Below, one piece after another: positions 24,401 to 34,149 of a stretch of 64,000 bases of DNA. The stretch spans positions 91,553,038 through 91,617,037 of the forward strand of contig CM063507.1 of assembly GCA_032207245.1 (NCBI GenBank), given 5' to 3'. The translations under genes and the position numbers were made by a program. Origin of the DNA: Pardosa pseudoannulata (taxonomy: Eukaryota > Arthropoda > Arachnida > Araneae > Lycosidae). Under the pieces are notes generated by a model, which saw only the letters and a list, made by a program, of their open reading frames with translations, was not told the origin of the DNA and ran no database searches. How positions within the stretch are numbered: position 1 is the first letter of the stretch; every line of letters starts with the position of its first letter.

Positions 24401-27025
24401 AATACGCAGCTCAAGGGAAAACTGAACCATCTGAAGAAAGAAGAGGAAAGGCATGCCAAGAAATGCACCGAAGAAGGGGAATATATGAGAAAGAAACTGT
24501 CGTTTTACGAGGATAAATGGCGCCAAAGATATGAAGTGTTCTGCTTAAGAAACCCCAAGATGCAAGAGTGCGAAAATTCCATCCGAGAATTGAAAGGACT
24601 GAAAGAAAAACTGTCAACTCTAGATCAAGAACTTCAGAAAAGCGAAAAAGACTTGTTTCGGGCTAAATGCGAAAGAAATGGGAGGACGAGCGATGAAATG
24701 AAAATATGTTCTTTTAGTGTTTTTGCCATCAAAATCGCTCAGATGTATGTCGACACAAAAAAGGTGTTAAGCGAATGTGATAAGATGTCACAAGAAATTG
24801 CAACTTTAGAAAGAAACATCCAAATACAGAAACTAAAGCGTCAGTTCAACCACTCGAATTTTCTGAATTCAAAAACGGAATCTGAAAGAAATGCAAATTA
24901 TTTTGACGAAAATGTAGGCCATGAAAAAGATTCGTTGAGATTTGTCCCTATGCAAACCCACATGATCACCGAAAGTAATATTTCGGAACAAAATTTAGAG
25001 ATCCAGCTGAAGTATTCGGCCAATACGGACCAACAGATGGAAATATGTAACGATGACCATCCTTTACCGCCAATTACGACTATGAATATCGAGAATACAA
25101 AAGAAAGTGATTCAAATATATCAAATTTTGTGCTGCATGCAATCCCAAATGACGGTTTTAGACGGCATCGTGATACATACGTTGATCTAAATAAAAGTGT
25201 CGACGAATCTGCACTTAGCAGAAAGACGAAAGATATCCCAACTTTTGTCGAAACGAGACGAGATGATATAACGGTTTCTAGCGAAATCACTCCTACAGCT
25301 GCACCAAAAGTTAAAAAAGTACGGGGATGGTTGGACAAGTTGAAGATATTCGTACCATCTTTCACCAAAACAACCGAAAAAATCAAAACATGGGAAGTCG
25401 AAGACGTCAGGAACCAAGCCAAGACTCGGAAGGTCAAAGAGATAGAACCAACAGGCGGCCAAACTATCAACAATACAAAAAAGGCTAATTACGAAACAAA
25501 AGCACTTACAAATTCTTACAAAGACCTGGAAAAGCAAAAGAGTCCTCCAGTTTTCAAAAACTTCGAAGACGAAGGAGGCATGCAAAATGTGACCGTGGAA
25601 AATATGTTACATGCTACAGAAGGAACTCTAGGACGTTGTATCTCGGACTTACGATCTGTCACCCTTCAAAACGAACAGCGTACTTCTTTAACCAAAAATA
25701 CGTCCAAATATTTCTCCAAGGATTCCCCAGATGAGTGCATGGATTGGGACGCAACAGAGAAAACTGAAACTACAAAGCCGGCCGTAGAAGTAAACAAGGA
25801 AGAGGTGGTTATGCCATTGAAACCTGTGGAAGTTCTAGATAATTCAGCTCATAAAGTAGCCGCTGATAATCTTAAAGAAACTTGCAAACCCCAGGACAAT
25901 GAAGACGAAAATAAAGAACTAAAAGGGCATGATAACTCGAGTAAAACAGAGAATCTCTCAATCGAAATCGCGATAGCAAATCCAGGAGAAGGACACTCCC
26001 TAATATTCGAATCTCGAGCCGGAGGGGAAGGCATAAAATCCCATGAGAAGAGTTTATCCTTGATACATGAAATGCAACCCAGCGCTCCGAATGACGACAG
26101 CAACGATTACCGAATTAAATTAGGAAATTTAAAAGTTGACAAAGAGCAGGTTACACCAGTTCGCAGCTTAGAGCAAGTGACTTCGACGGAAACATCTTAT
26201 GTGGTAGATCTTAAACCAAAGGCACAGGATATAATTCGAGATGCAGCAACAACTGAAGATCAAAAATTGAGCACATTACAAGGTCAAAAAGACGATTCAA
26301 GTAACGATCGCAGTTCAGAGAGCGAAAAGGAAGCGGACAAACTCGATCGTGCTTCGGTGTCTTCTGCTACGGACGTAACCGTCAACAGCCCATACCAGTC
26401 TTTCGCAACTCCCCAGTCAGTGGATCAGACGGAAAAAAGCTTCGACTCTAATCCCAAAACTCCGATTGTAACAGTAGAGGGGAATCCCACCACAAGCCAA
26501 CAAGACGACTTAGGGATGTCAAGTATAATCAGCCATTTCAAACCGGAATCTGCATCTCCTGGATTTGCCTACACCACACGTCTGATGTATGAAAATAACG
26601 CGGCGGCAGTAGACAAAAAAGAACAGTTGAACACACAGGTGAGTAAAGAATTACAGAGCAGCATGTTTGCACAGCTGTCCTATTTCGGCAGGTCGCCAAA
26701 TGGTTTGAATTTCACACAAGAAGTCTCAGGCATCGGCACCTCCGAGGAAGACAAAAGCGAATTTCTCCTGGCATCGGCGTTCGAGGACTACCTCACCGAT
26801 TCGCCGCCGACAGTGAAAGGCACTGAAAAATCCATGTTCACCTTCACCGAAGAGTCCCCCGAAAGGGAGGGTAAGAATGATTTCTTTCCCCTGTTCGCGG
26901 CGGATAACGGAGAGTCCAGCAAAGATTCGAAGAACAATGAAGGAGGACAGTTTATCTTCAATTTTGGTGGCCCCAACAGCGAAAAGTCACCCGAAGAAAC
27001 TCCTGGTTTTAAGTTCACATTCTAA
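21440..27025 (+). CDS. Large coiled-coil protein, possible SIX6OS1-like synaptonemal complex protein
   Basis: Two-exon model: ATG at 21440-21442 directly before donor gtaagt, then acceptor ttaacag at 24145 and an open exon 24146-27025 (stop TAA). The product is 960 residues. An unspliced start at the next Met (24167) would give 952. Residues about 20-235 are Lys/Glu/Leu-rich with coiled-coil character. Residues about 240-820 are acidic, Ser/Thr-rich and probably disordered. The last 100 residues carry Phe-rich motifs (MFTFTEES, FIFNFGG, terminal GFKFTF). No enzyme motif is visible. From general knowledge, SIX6OS1 (C14orf39), a synaptonemal central-element protein, has the same plan: N-terminal helices, a disordered middle, an 'SPGLNLF'-like patch (here RSPNGLNF) and C-terminal FxFxF repeats. 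The match is by eye only. Alternatives are any rapidly evolving coiled-coil or centrosomal protein. An internal CAG|gtgagt at 26639 could be a cryptic donor. Confidence 0.8.
22848..22990 (+). mobile_element. tRNA-derived SINE, plus strand
   Basis: A-box-like region 'ggtagaacgctgcc', B-box 'agattcaaatccc', then GGCATGGATGTTCGTAGCC and the 'ggaatcggctttaa' body. Truncated near the tail. Confidence 0.7.
23048..23335 (-). other. GC-richer ORF of unknown origin
   Basis: 89-codon minus ORF (MACLKAPPHYDLLQ..) with noticeably higher GC than the surrounding intron. No domain recognised. It could be a piece of a gag or other element, or a captured exon. It lies in the intron of the coiled-coil gene on the opposite strand. 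Confidence 0.35.
23400..23545 (+). repeat. Single unit of the 7.5-kb repeat
   Basis: Matches both units at 7505-7770 ('gaatgacgtcataatg', 'cctatttattatgtga', 'ttaaccgggaaaaata'). Confidence 0.6.
24146..27025 (+). CDS. Exon 2 of the coiled-coil/SIX6OS1-like gene
   Basis: A 2,880-bp open exon with clearly higher GC than its flanks and no interruption. Its length and composition make it the strongest single coding region in the window. The first eight codons (GAT ACC GAT CTC AAA GAC ACG ATG) follow the acceptor in frame. Confidence 0.92.
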   Translation, partial: DTDLKDTMTPSLDSLETAFSDSTRNIVRQIKTEWQKVMAYRSELSSKEDELLSMKDKVAHLNELKSQNEKYLVTSHSRLNNLKQSNTQLKGKLNHLKKEEERHAKKCTEEGEYMRKKLSFYEDKWRQRYEVFCLRNPKMQECENSIRELKGLKEKLSTLDQELQKSEKDLFRAKCERNGRTSDEMKICSFSVFAIKIAQMYVDTKKVLSECDKMSQEIATLERNIQIQKLKRQFNHSNFLNSKTESERNANYFDENVGHEKDSLRFVPMQTHMITESNISEQNLEIQLKYSANTDQQMEICNDDHPLPPITTMNIENTKESDSNISNFVLHAIPNDGFRRHRDTYVDLNKSVDESALSRKTKDIPTFVETRRDDITVSSEITPTAAPKVKKVRGWLDKLKIFVPSFTKTTEKIKTWEVEDVRNQAKTRKVKEIEPTGGQTINNTKKANYETKALTNSYKDLEKQKSPPVFKNFEDEGGMQNVTVENMLHATEGTLGRCISDLRSVTLQNEQRTSLTKNTSKYFSKDSPDECMDWDATEKTETTKPAVEVNKEEVVMPLKPVEVLDNSAHKVAADNLKETCKPQDNEDENKELKGHDNSSKTENLSIEIAIANPGEGHSLIFESRAGGEGIKSHEKSLSLIHEMQPSAPNDDSNDYRIKLGNLKVDKEQVTPVRSLEQVTSTETSYVVDLKPKAQDIIRDAATTEDQKLSTLQGQKDDSSNDRSSESEKEADKLDRASVSSATDVTVNSPYQSFATPQSVDQTEKSFDSNPKTPIVTVEGNPTTSQQDDLGMSSIISHFKPESASPGFAYTTRLMYENNAAAVDKKEQLNTQVSKELQSSMFAQLSYFGRSPNGLNFTQEVSGIGTSEEDKSEFLLASAFEDYLTDSPPTVKGTEKSMFTFTEESPEREGKNDFFPLFAADNGESSKDSKNNEGGQFIFNFGGPNSEKSPEETPGFKFTF

Positions 27026-27049
27026 ATTAGAACCGTTGTAAGTGATGGT

Positions 27050-27055
27050 AATAAA
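27050..27055 (+). terminator. Polyadenylation signal of the coiled-coil gene
   Basis: AATAAA 24 bases after the TAA stop at 27025. The 3' UTR would be very short, roughly 45-55 bases. Confidence 0.6.
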
Positions 27056-27900
27056 GCTTCAGTTTGAGAACATTGTGTTATACTTTTACATCGTGATAAA
27101 AACGATTGCACCAAGACATTTAACTTTATTTGGCATTAATTGAAAAAAAAAATCCAACCTTCCCTATAATCTTGGATTTTACCTCCTATTTTGCACCCAA
27201 TATATTAAAGTATTTACTTCTTCTGGTCGACCATTTGGGACCAAGGTGATATACAGTTCTAATATTTAAGTGTCAAACCCACATTCTAAAATTTGAAGGT
27301 TTAATTTGTGACAATGATAATATTTACTTTATACCTGGTATAAAGGAAATTAACAGTCAAAATTCCATCCCGTATTCTTTAAAGAAAACGAGAAGGTTAT
27401 TTAATGTCTACCGTCTAACATTTATAAGATCTTTGTCAGTCTCTGCCAAACGGATAACACTTTTTTGAAAATTTTCTTCAATCGTTACAATAGAAAAATA
27501 ATGAATGAATTTTTTTCGATTTCCTCGACGTTTATTTTGCTTTTTATAGGTTCAGTTCATTACACACAGTGTAAGCACTGATCAAATATAGCCCAATAAT
27601 AATTCAATGAAAAAAGAAAAGCAGGTTTTTCCATGTTAAAAGATAACTTTTATTAAATTTAATGAAACTTCAGGGTAAAAAGTTTTTCAATTTTCATAAA
27701 CTACCAAAGGGAAAAATCCATTATCCTTTTTTCTATTTAATTTTCATAATACCAAAAACCTTAAAAATTCTCGGTCTATCCGTAAATTTGTAAAATTAAA
27801 TCAAAAGTTGTAAATTTTACGGGGATAATCAGTAAAGTTGGCAAGTATGCGATATTTATTTGCGCAGAAGGCTCTCTTTATTGTAAATCATTCCCTGCAT
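27056..27900. other. Downstream of the coiled-coil gene, repeat-like
   Basis: AT-rich. The 27600-27840 segment ('taacttttattaaa..aaacttcagggtaaaaa', 'tatccgtaaat..gtaaattttac') is similar to 30880-31160, indicating an undefined dispersed repeat. Confidence 0.45.
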
Positions 27901-27914
27901 TTATCTGAACCTCT

Positions 27915-29195
27915 TTGGTACTCAATTTACGAGTGGATCGGGACAGCCAATTTTGGTGCTACAGTTCGAGGTGAAAATTACTTGGTTCACTATCGCCATC
28001 TATTTACTAATATATTAACTAAAACTTTTCAAGTAAATTTTGTATGATCTTGGGCAGTTTTTGTATTATTTTATTGACATTTCTGACAATATTTTAAATT
28101 TATTTTCTCTGTTTTATTTTTTTGCTTGAATTTTAAATTTTTTATTTTCATTGTTAGTTTTTGTTGTTTTAAGTTTATAAAATTAATTTTTGCTAAGAAA
28201 TGAGCTTGAGATGTGCTTGCATCATTTCTAATATTCTATTTACATTTTTGATATTTTTAAAAATTTTTATTATCTTTTTTTTATTTTAAGTTTTTAAAAT
28301 TAATTTTTGCCGTTTTATATACCTCAAGCTGTCTATAATGGTCAGTAAACAGCCTGATTTTTAAAGATAAATATATTCTGAAAAAATGTTATTCAATATA
28401 ATAATGTAGAAACTTACATTTTTCTATCAAAGAATATTCATGAGTTTAAATTTTACTATTTCTCTCAAAAGTATACAGCAATATCGAATAATTATTTCAC
28501 TTAATAAAGAGTAAAAGATAATTTTTCTTGAATATTCTTTGATAGAAAAATATAAGCTTCTAAATTACTATATTGAAATCTATTTCAATGAGTAATTTTT
28601 TCATGTTTAAATCAGGATATTTACTCTCGATTAAAATAAACTGAGAACAAACATAATTGCTTGAATAATGCATTTGATTGCATATTTTTACCAGATGATA
28701 GAAAAATGTAACTTTCTATATTATTATATTGAATAACATTTTTTCAGAACACTGTTTTTATCTTTAAAAATCAGGTTGTTTACTGCCCATTATAGACAGC
28801 TTGAGGTATAAAGTTTATAATAGCAAAAATTAATTTTAAAAATTGTCAAAAATGTAAATAAAATATTAGAAATGATGCAAGCACTTCTCAAGTTCACTTC
28901 CCAGCAAAATTTAATTTTATAAACTTAAAACGACAAAAACTAACAAAAATGAAAAAAAAAATTAAATTTGAATGCAAAAGAAATAATAAAAAAGAGAAAA
29001 TAGAGAATTAAATTAAAATATTGTCAAAAATTAAATAAAATAACACAAGACCTGCTCACGATCAAACAAAATTACTTGAATAGTTTTAGTTAATATATTA
29101 GTAAATAGATGGCGCCAATGAATCAATCGATTTTCTCTTGGAACTGTAGCACCGAAATTGGCTGTTCCAATCCACTCCTTTCAATTATATACAGT
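27915..29195. repeat. Large imperfect palindrome, arms about 600 bp
   Basis: The left arm (27915-28470) is matched in reverse complement by the right arm (28640-29195). Landmarks: 'ggacagccaattttggtgc' at 27941 pairs with 'accgaaattggctgttcc' at 29151, and 'gctgtctataatgg' at 28329 pairs with 'ccattatagacagc' at 28787. The centre near 28,560 holds a further partial inverted copy ('tttctatcaaagaatattca' / 'gaatattctttgatagaaa'). Fold-back element or inverted duplication. Confidence 0.8.
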
Positions 29196-30229
29196 CGAAT
29201 AGTTACTAACGTCAGAAATAACCGCCAAATTTGGCGAAATAAAAAACGGCGTCTGTAATGCATCTGTACCGTTTTAATTCTTTTAAAGAAATTTAGAATC
29301 ATTTTCATTATTCTATATTTTTAAAAAGTCATAAATCAAAACTCTGATAAACTGATACAATATCTAGTCCAGAGATGTTACTGTTTATTTTTAGCAGTTT
29401 CATATATGAATTTAATATTTCGGTAAATTCTAAGTTCCGGGGGCCCCGCTGCCATGTTTTTGGCGCTATTCTTGTACAAGTGATTGTCAAGTGATGTTTA
29501 CAATTTGTGTATTAAGTAAGTTTATACCCGATTTCAAAGCATATTTTGAACAAAAAAAGGTTTAAAATTTTGTTAAGATGAATAGAAATTTAAATTTGAG
29601 TTTTTAATGTATTTAAAGGCGTTTTTGTACTGTTTATTGAACTAAACAGCGCAGAAATTTTTCAATAAGTGCAAAAATGCAAAATATAAGCATTAGTTGG
29701 TTACATTTAGGCAATTATGCTTATAAAATATTTAGTTATATTTATAAAATACGGTTGCTATTTAATGAAATTATTTTAAAACTATCAAACGATTAAAAAG
29801 TTATAAAGTACGGTACAAATTACTTCTAGGAATTATTAGTTTAAAATGGAAATATAAGAACGGAGTAAATGTTTTAAATAAATAATAAATTTTTAGCTTA
29901 AAATTCTGAAGATAGTAAGGGAGTGAAATAATTTTTTTTTATCTAAGTGAGGTAAAGCTCCCCTTGATCATCCGTAACAATAACGGTAGAGGGTCGTAAT
30001 AAAATTACTTTTTTTACTTAGCGTATCACTTTTAACAAAGTAATACACTATAAAATAATATAGTTTAAAAATATTTCTTCTTCATTTTGTATTAAATTAA
30101 GACACAATTTTGAATAAAGTTCAAAAAGCAGTAAATAAAAAAATATAAATGTGAATTATAACATCACTTGTTACTTGTTGTAAAATTAAGCATAAAATAT
30201 AAAATAAAGCGCTAACCAAATTTAAGTAT
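29196..30229. other. Intergenic, nothing certain
   Basis: A GC-rich knot at 29445-29470 (gggggccccgctgccatg) stands out, but no coding frame follows. Confidence 0.4.
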
Positions 30230-30455
30230 TCTGAGTTGTTGGTGAATATACACGTTTGATCTGATTTAAAAAATCCTGAAAAGCATCTTGCGGATTTTCT
30301 TTCATTTCCCTCCACATAAATTCACAAAGGTACGAATCAAATTAATTTTCACACTTGCGAACTGTGCGGAGTTATCTCTTAATTGAGCTCCACAAGCCTT
30401 CGATTGTATTGGTGTGAGCTCCTGTATTAAATTTAAAAAACGAAAAAAATACTAC
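30230..30455 (-). pseudogene. IS1595/ISXO2-like (Merlin-related) transposase C-terminal remnant
   Basis: The minus strand reads GAHTNTIEGLWSSIKR, a stop, then FDSYLCEFMWREMKENP and FLNQIKRVYSP. 'GAHTNTIEGxWxxxKR' plus 'YLxEFMWR' is the end of the ISXO2-like DDE domain, including the Asn/Glu near the third catalytic position. Two stops are visible. No element ends were identified. Confidence 0.72.
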
Positions 30456-30539
30456 GAGAGCACAGCCGAAATGGATAAAGACTTGAAATGGACGCTAGAA
30501 AATCCAAATTCAGCGGTCTTGGAGTATTGTTAGTTACAG

Positions 30540-31020
30540 GAACCAAAAAGGGTCAGATATTCAAATCACTTGTAATTCCCCCCAATACCCTAAAATAAAG
30601 GTGCCGATTGACACCCCCACCTTTTTTAGGGGGTGGTGGAAGAGTCCGAAAAGAAGAGCAAGGTTTGCCAGAAAATAGGGTTCTAGAATTTGGCGATATC
30701 TCCCACGCTTGGCATCCCCACCGAACTGGGTTCTGGGGGCCCCCACGAACAGGAAAACAACCAATATTTCAGAAGCACATTAAGCCTATTCATAGCTTTC
30801 CCCCCCTCCCCCCCCAAAAAAAAAGAAAGATTTTTAAGTTCTATACATTACTAAAGTGAAAAAACCATTATTCTTTTTACAAAATTTTCAATCTGAAATG
30901 ACAAAAACCATAAAAATTCAAGGTTTATCCGTAAATCCACTAAATTGAACCATATACCGTAAATTTTACAGATAAATGGTTAAAACCGGCAGATATATAC
31001 TTCTCTCTTCCCACGATAGA
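30540..31020. other. GC-rich island and repeat-like sequence
   Basis: 30575-30820 has runs of C and G and a short hairpin (acccccacc..gggggtggt at 30611). 30880-31020 matches 27640-27830. No gene recognised. Confidence 0.4.
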
Positions 31021-32461
31021 GACTTTACACTCCTCCCTAAACCAAAGCAGTACTACTAGAGTAAAATATGAGTAAACAAAGAAAGAAACACAAGCGTTTA
31101 TATGAAAAACAGCTTTTATTAAAGTATTTTTTTATGAAACTTCAGGGTAAAAATCCCACAGTTCTTTGTACTCTTCACAGAAAAAGATGGACATCTGTCA
31201 GTAATTCTTGGCGAACAGCTGACACAAAAAACAAACAAAAAAAAAAGGATGTATTTTTAAAAACAACAAAGCCCATCACAAATTTCGATCAACATCAATG
31301 TACATACTTTCAATATCACAATATCAGATTATGTTTTTAGCTGGAATTCTTAAAAAAAAAATAAAGAAAAAACAATGCATGCTCTAAAAACAATTTGCAT
31401 TTCAAAAGAAGTAAATACTATATTTCTAAACACAGAATTTTTTTAGATCTATATCTAGTGACTAGTAAATATCTGGAAAATAGATATCAAAATTTTTTTA
31501 AAAGCACCAAATATTTAAAGAATTAGAATTTTTCTAAAAAATTAACATAATAAAATATAATATCACCAAAAGCAATAGGAATAATTAATATATATATTCT
31601 TTAAAAAACGAAAGATTAAAAAATCAGCATAGTTGCAAAAATATATAGTAATTTCGTGCAAAGAAATGGATTTGCAAGTCTTAAAATAATAAAAGTTTTT
31701 TATAATTTTTTTTTGCGTAAACATTTATATTAATAGTTAATTTTCATATAACATTTTCAAATAAACAATATATTAATGCTGGCATGTACAACAAACAGTT
31801 TTGATTAGCGAACTATGTTAATGAAGTGTACACCATTATGAAGGATTTTTTTTTGAGAAAAATTATGTTATAAAAAGCTATTACAAGAAAAATTATTAAC
31901 TTTTGTAATGATAACTCTTTTGAAGAAAAAAAATGATGATTAATGCAATTCATATGAACAAATACAAAAGAAAAAAAAAATTATTTTTCGAGATGACGAA
32001 CGAAATGAAATCTGAGGAGAAAAAAAAAATAATGAAACCACCTTCTAAAAAAATATGTACACAAACTTCAGGAAAATAAAAACTTGAAAACACTTGAAGC
32101 TTCTCTTCGTTCTCTTTTTTTTTTTGATAAAAAAACAACAACAAAAATCTACCAAATTTTATTATAAGCAGTAAGAGTTCCAAGTTGCACTATGTAATAA
32201 TGTATTGCAAAATATTTACATATATTTTTTTTTTATATGCCTTTGGCATTTTTTATTTTGCTATCATGTTGTTCTTCCATTTTTAACAGATTTTTTTTTT
32301 TAAAGAACTTTCTAATATTTTTTAAGAGCACTCGCAACATTTTGATGGTGAAAATGGGGGAGATTTTCGTAAGAACATCTATAAATAAAATGTTCAATTG
32401 TTCATGTCAGTGAAGAGTGCATAAAAGCCTACACAGAATTTATCTTCTTCAATTGTAGGGT

Positions 32462-32600
32462 AGATTAACAATAAGTATATAGAATGAAACAGTTTACTTC
32501 CGATTTTTTAATGTTGATATGCAATAAGTATACAATAAGATTAACAATAAGTATATAGAATGAAACAGTTTACTTCTGATTTTTTAATGTTGATATCCAC
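32462..32600. repeat. 76-bp-period tandem duplication
   Basis: 'agattaacaataagtata..ttaatgttgatat' is present at 32462 and again at 32538 with one substitution. A diverged second duplication links 31797-31850 with 32607-32657. Confidence 0.85.
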
Positions 32601-33923
32601 AAAACAAGTTTTCATTAGCAAGCTATATTAATGGAGTTTATACCATTACAAATGATTTTTACTAAAAAATATAAAAAAAAATGGAAAGAAATTTAAACAC
32701 TGTCCTTGTTTTTAATTTAATTGGCACTTATAGCCTTTGGTACTAGATATTATTAACAAAACGCTATTTCTGTAATAATGATAATAGTCTAACATTCTAA
32801 AATATTCCTTTTAGGCCCAAAATTACACTTTCATAAAAATAGAAAAAAAATTTCAAATATTTTTATGGCTTGTTTCATATTTAAATTCATTTTATATTTT
32901 AACCGGTCACTCGATAAATCAAATTTTAAAAAGTTTCACCATTTTTCCTGTTGTGTGTGCCCTTATAAATTGATAAGTACTTCAAAAAGAAAAAAAAAAT
33001 CTACATTTATCACAGTTAAGATCTCATTTTGTATATATAAAAAGAAAAAACACATTCTTTGGACATCTTGCGCACAGACTTTTTTTTTTTCAATCTGACA
33101 CTTTTAAAACAGTTTTTGTGTATATTCTTGGCCGGACAGGGTGTAAATCCTATATGCTCCATGGCTTATACATATATCTCGTATCAGGTACCAGGATTGT
33201 AATGGGAAATATTTATCCTTTCCATCCGTCGACAAATATTCGGTAACTGGAAAAATAACCTTCGCAGCACAGTCTTTCTTTTTGTTTTCTTTTTTTGGCA
33301 GCAGATTAATACAAGGGTACAATCCCAGTATACACGCATTACCATAGTTTGGCAACTTTTCTCTTCCTTTGTGCAACGTGGCAAAAATTCATACAAAGTA
33401 ATACAGCTAATTGTTATAACTAAAAATATATTAAGAGATAATAAGATAGAAAACTTAAAAAAAAAAATTTCTTTTATTAGAACATTTAGTTAATATGAAA
33501 GAACGTCATATAAACATCTAAACTTTTAGAGAGTTAGTACGCAAAAGTTGAATAGTTTTAATCTAATGCAAAATATGTAAATAACAAAGTATTCATGAAT
33601 GATTTTGAAAATTAGAATTTGAAAGTGGAAGAATCTGAAAAAAATTATAGATTACACTTTGCAACTGAAATTCACAAAGCTCGCCAAATACCAGGTAATG
33701 CATTATTCTGGAACACACCCCACAGCAAAGATGGATGTTCTGGTACTGTTTTTCAAATCACAGATCTGTATTCGGAATCAAGACTCAAAAAAGAAGAATG
33801 TTGCAGAGTTTTTTTTAAAAATGCACATGTTTTCACTACAGCTGCTGTGTAAATTTCCATCAAATATTTCAAAAAGAGAAACAATTTTTTGAAAAAAAAA
33901 ATTTTTTTTTAGTACATTTGGCT

Positions 33924-33929
33924 TTTATT
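33924..33929 (-). terminator. Possible proximal polyadenylation signal of PIK3R
   Basis: AATAAA on the minus strand (tttatt on plus), only nine bases after the stop codon. It may be too close to be the main signal, and further AATAAA motifs lie downstream in the T-rich tract to 31 kb. Confidence 0.3.
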
Positions 33930-33938
33930 ATTATTATT

Positions 33939-34149
33939 TTAACTGGTCAGTCCAAGGTATTGGTCGGCATCAGTTGAAAATATTGGGTAGGTGAGAGTTG
34001 TCTTTAAGCTTTCATTGTGTTCCTCCAAAGAATTCTGTGCGTAGTGGAGTACCAAGCTTTTCAGGGTAGGATGGGCATCATAAGGCTCGGCAAATCCAAA
34101 CCCATTTTCAGTTTGGTGGATAAGACAGTGACCAATTGAGTCGTTCAAA
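33939..34149 (-). CDS. PIK3R: PIK3R last coding exon: cSH2 second half and stop
   Basis: 70 codons: [20 protein letters not shown].. then [14 protein letters not shown] and a TAA stop at 33939-33941. GFAEPY and the L-x-Y-P end are standard cSH2 landmarks. Confidence 0.96.

Larger units (their letters stand above)
31021..33938 (-). other. Homopolymer-rich tract downstream of PIK3R, probable 3' UTR or intergenic
   Basis: Dense A and T runs with no coding frame. Three segments of balanced composition at 33100-33400 and 33640-33850 could be transcribed 3' UTR but show no domain. Transcript extent cannot be judged without RNA data. Confidence 0.4.

Noticed and set aside
24188..27018. Reverse-strand ORFs opposite the 952-codon exon
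   Set aside because: Shadow frames of the plus-strand coding exon. They lack domains and follow its codon bias.
29440..29520. Promoter or first exon suggested by the GC-rich 'ccccgctgccatgtttttggcgc' and a nearby gtaagt-like site
   Set aside because: No downstream exon could be found on the plus strand, so there is no gene to attach it to.
33104..33396. Two overlapping minus ORFs as an extra PIK3R exon
   Set aside because: They lie beyond the cSH2 stop codon and show no SH2 or other domain. More likely 3' UTR or intergenic.
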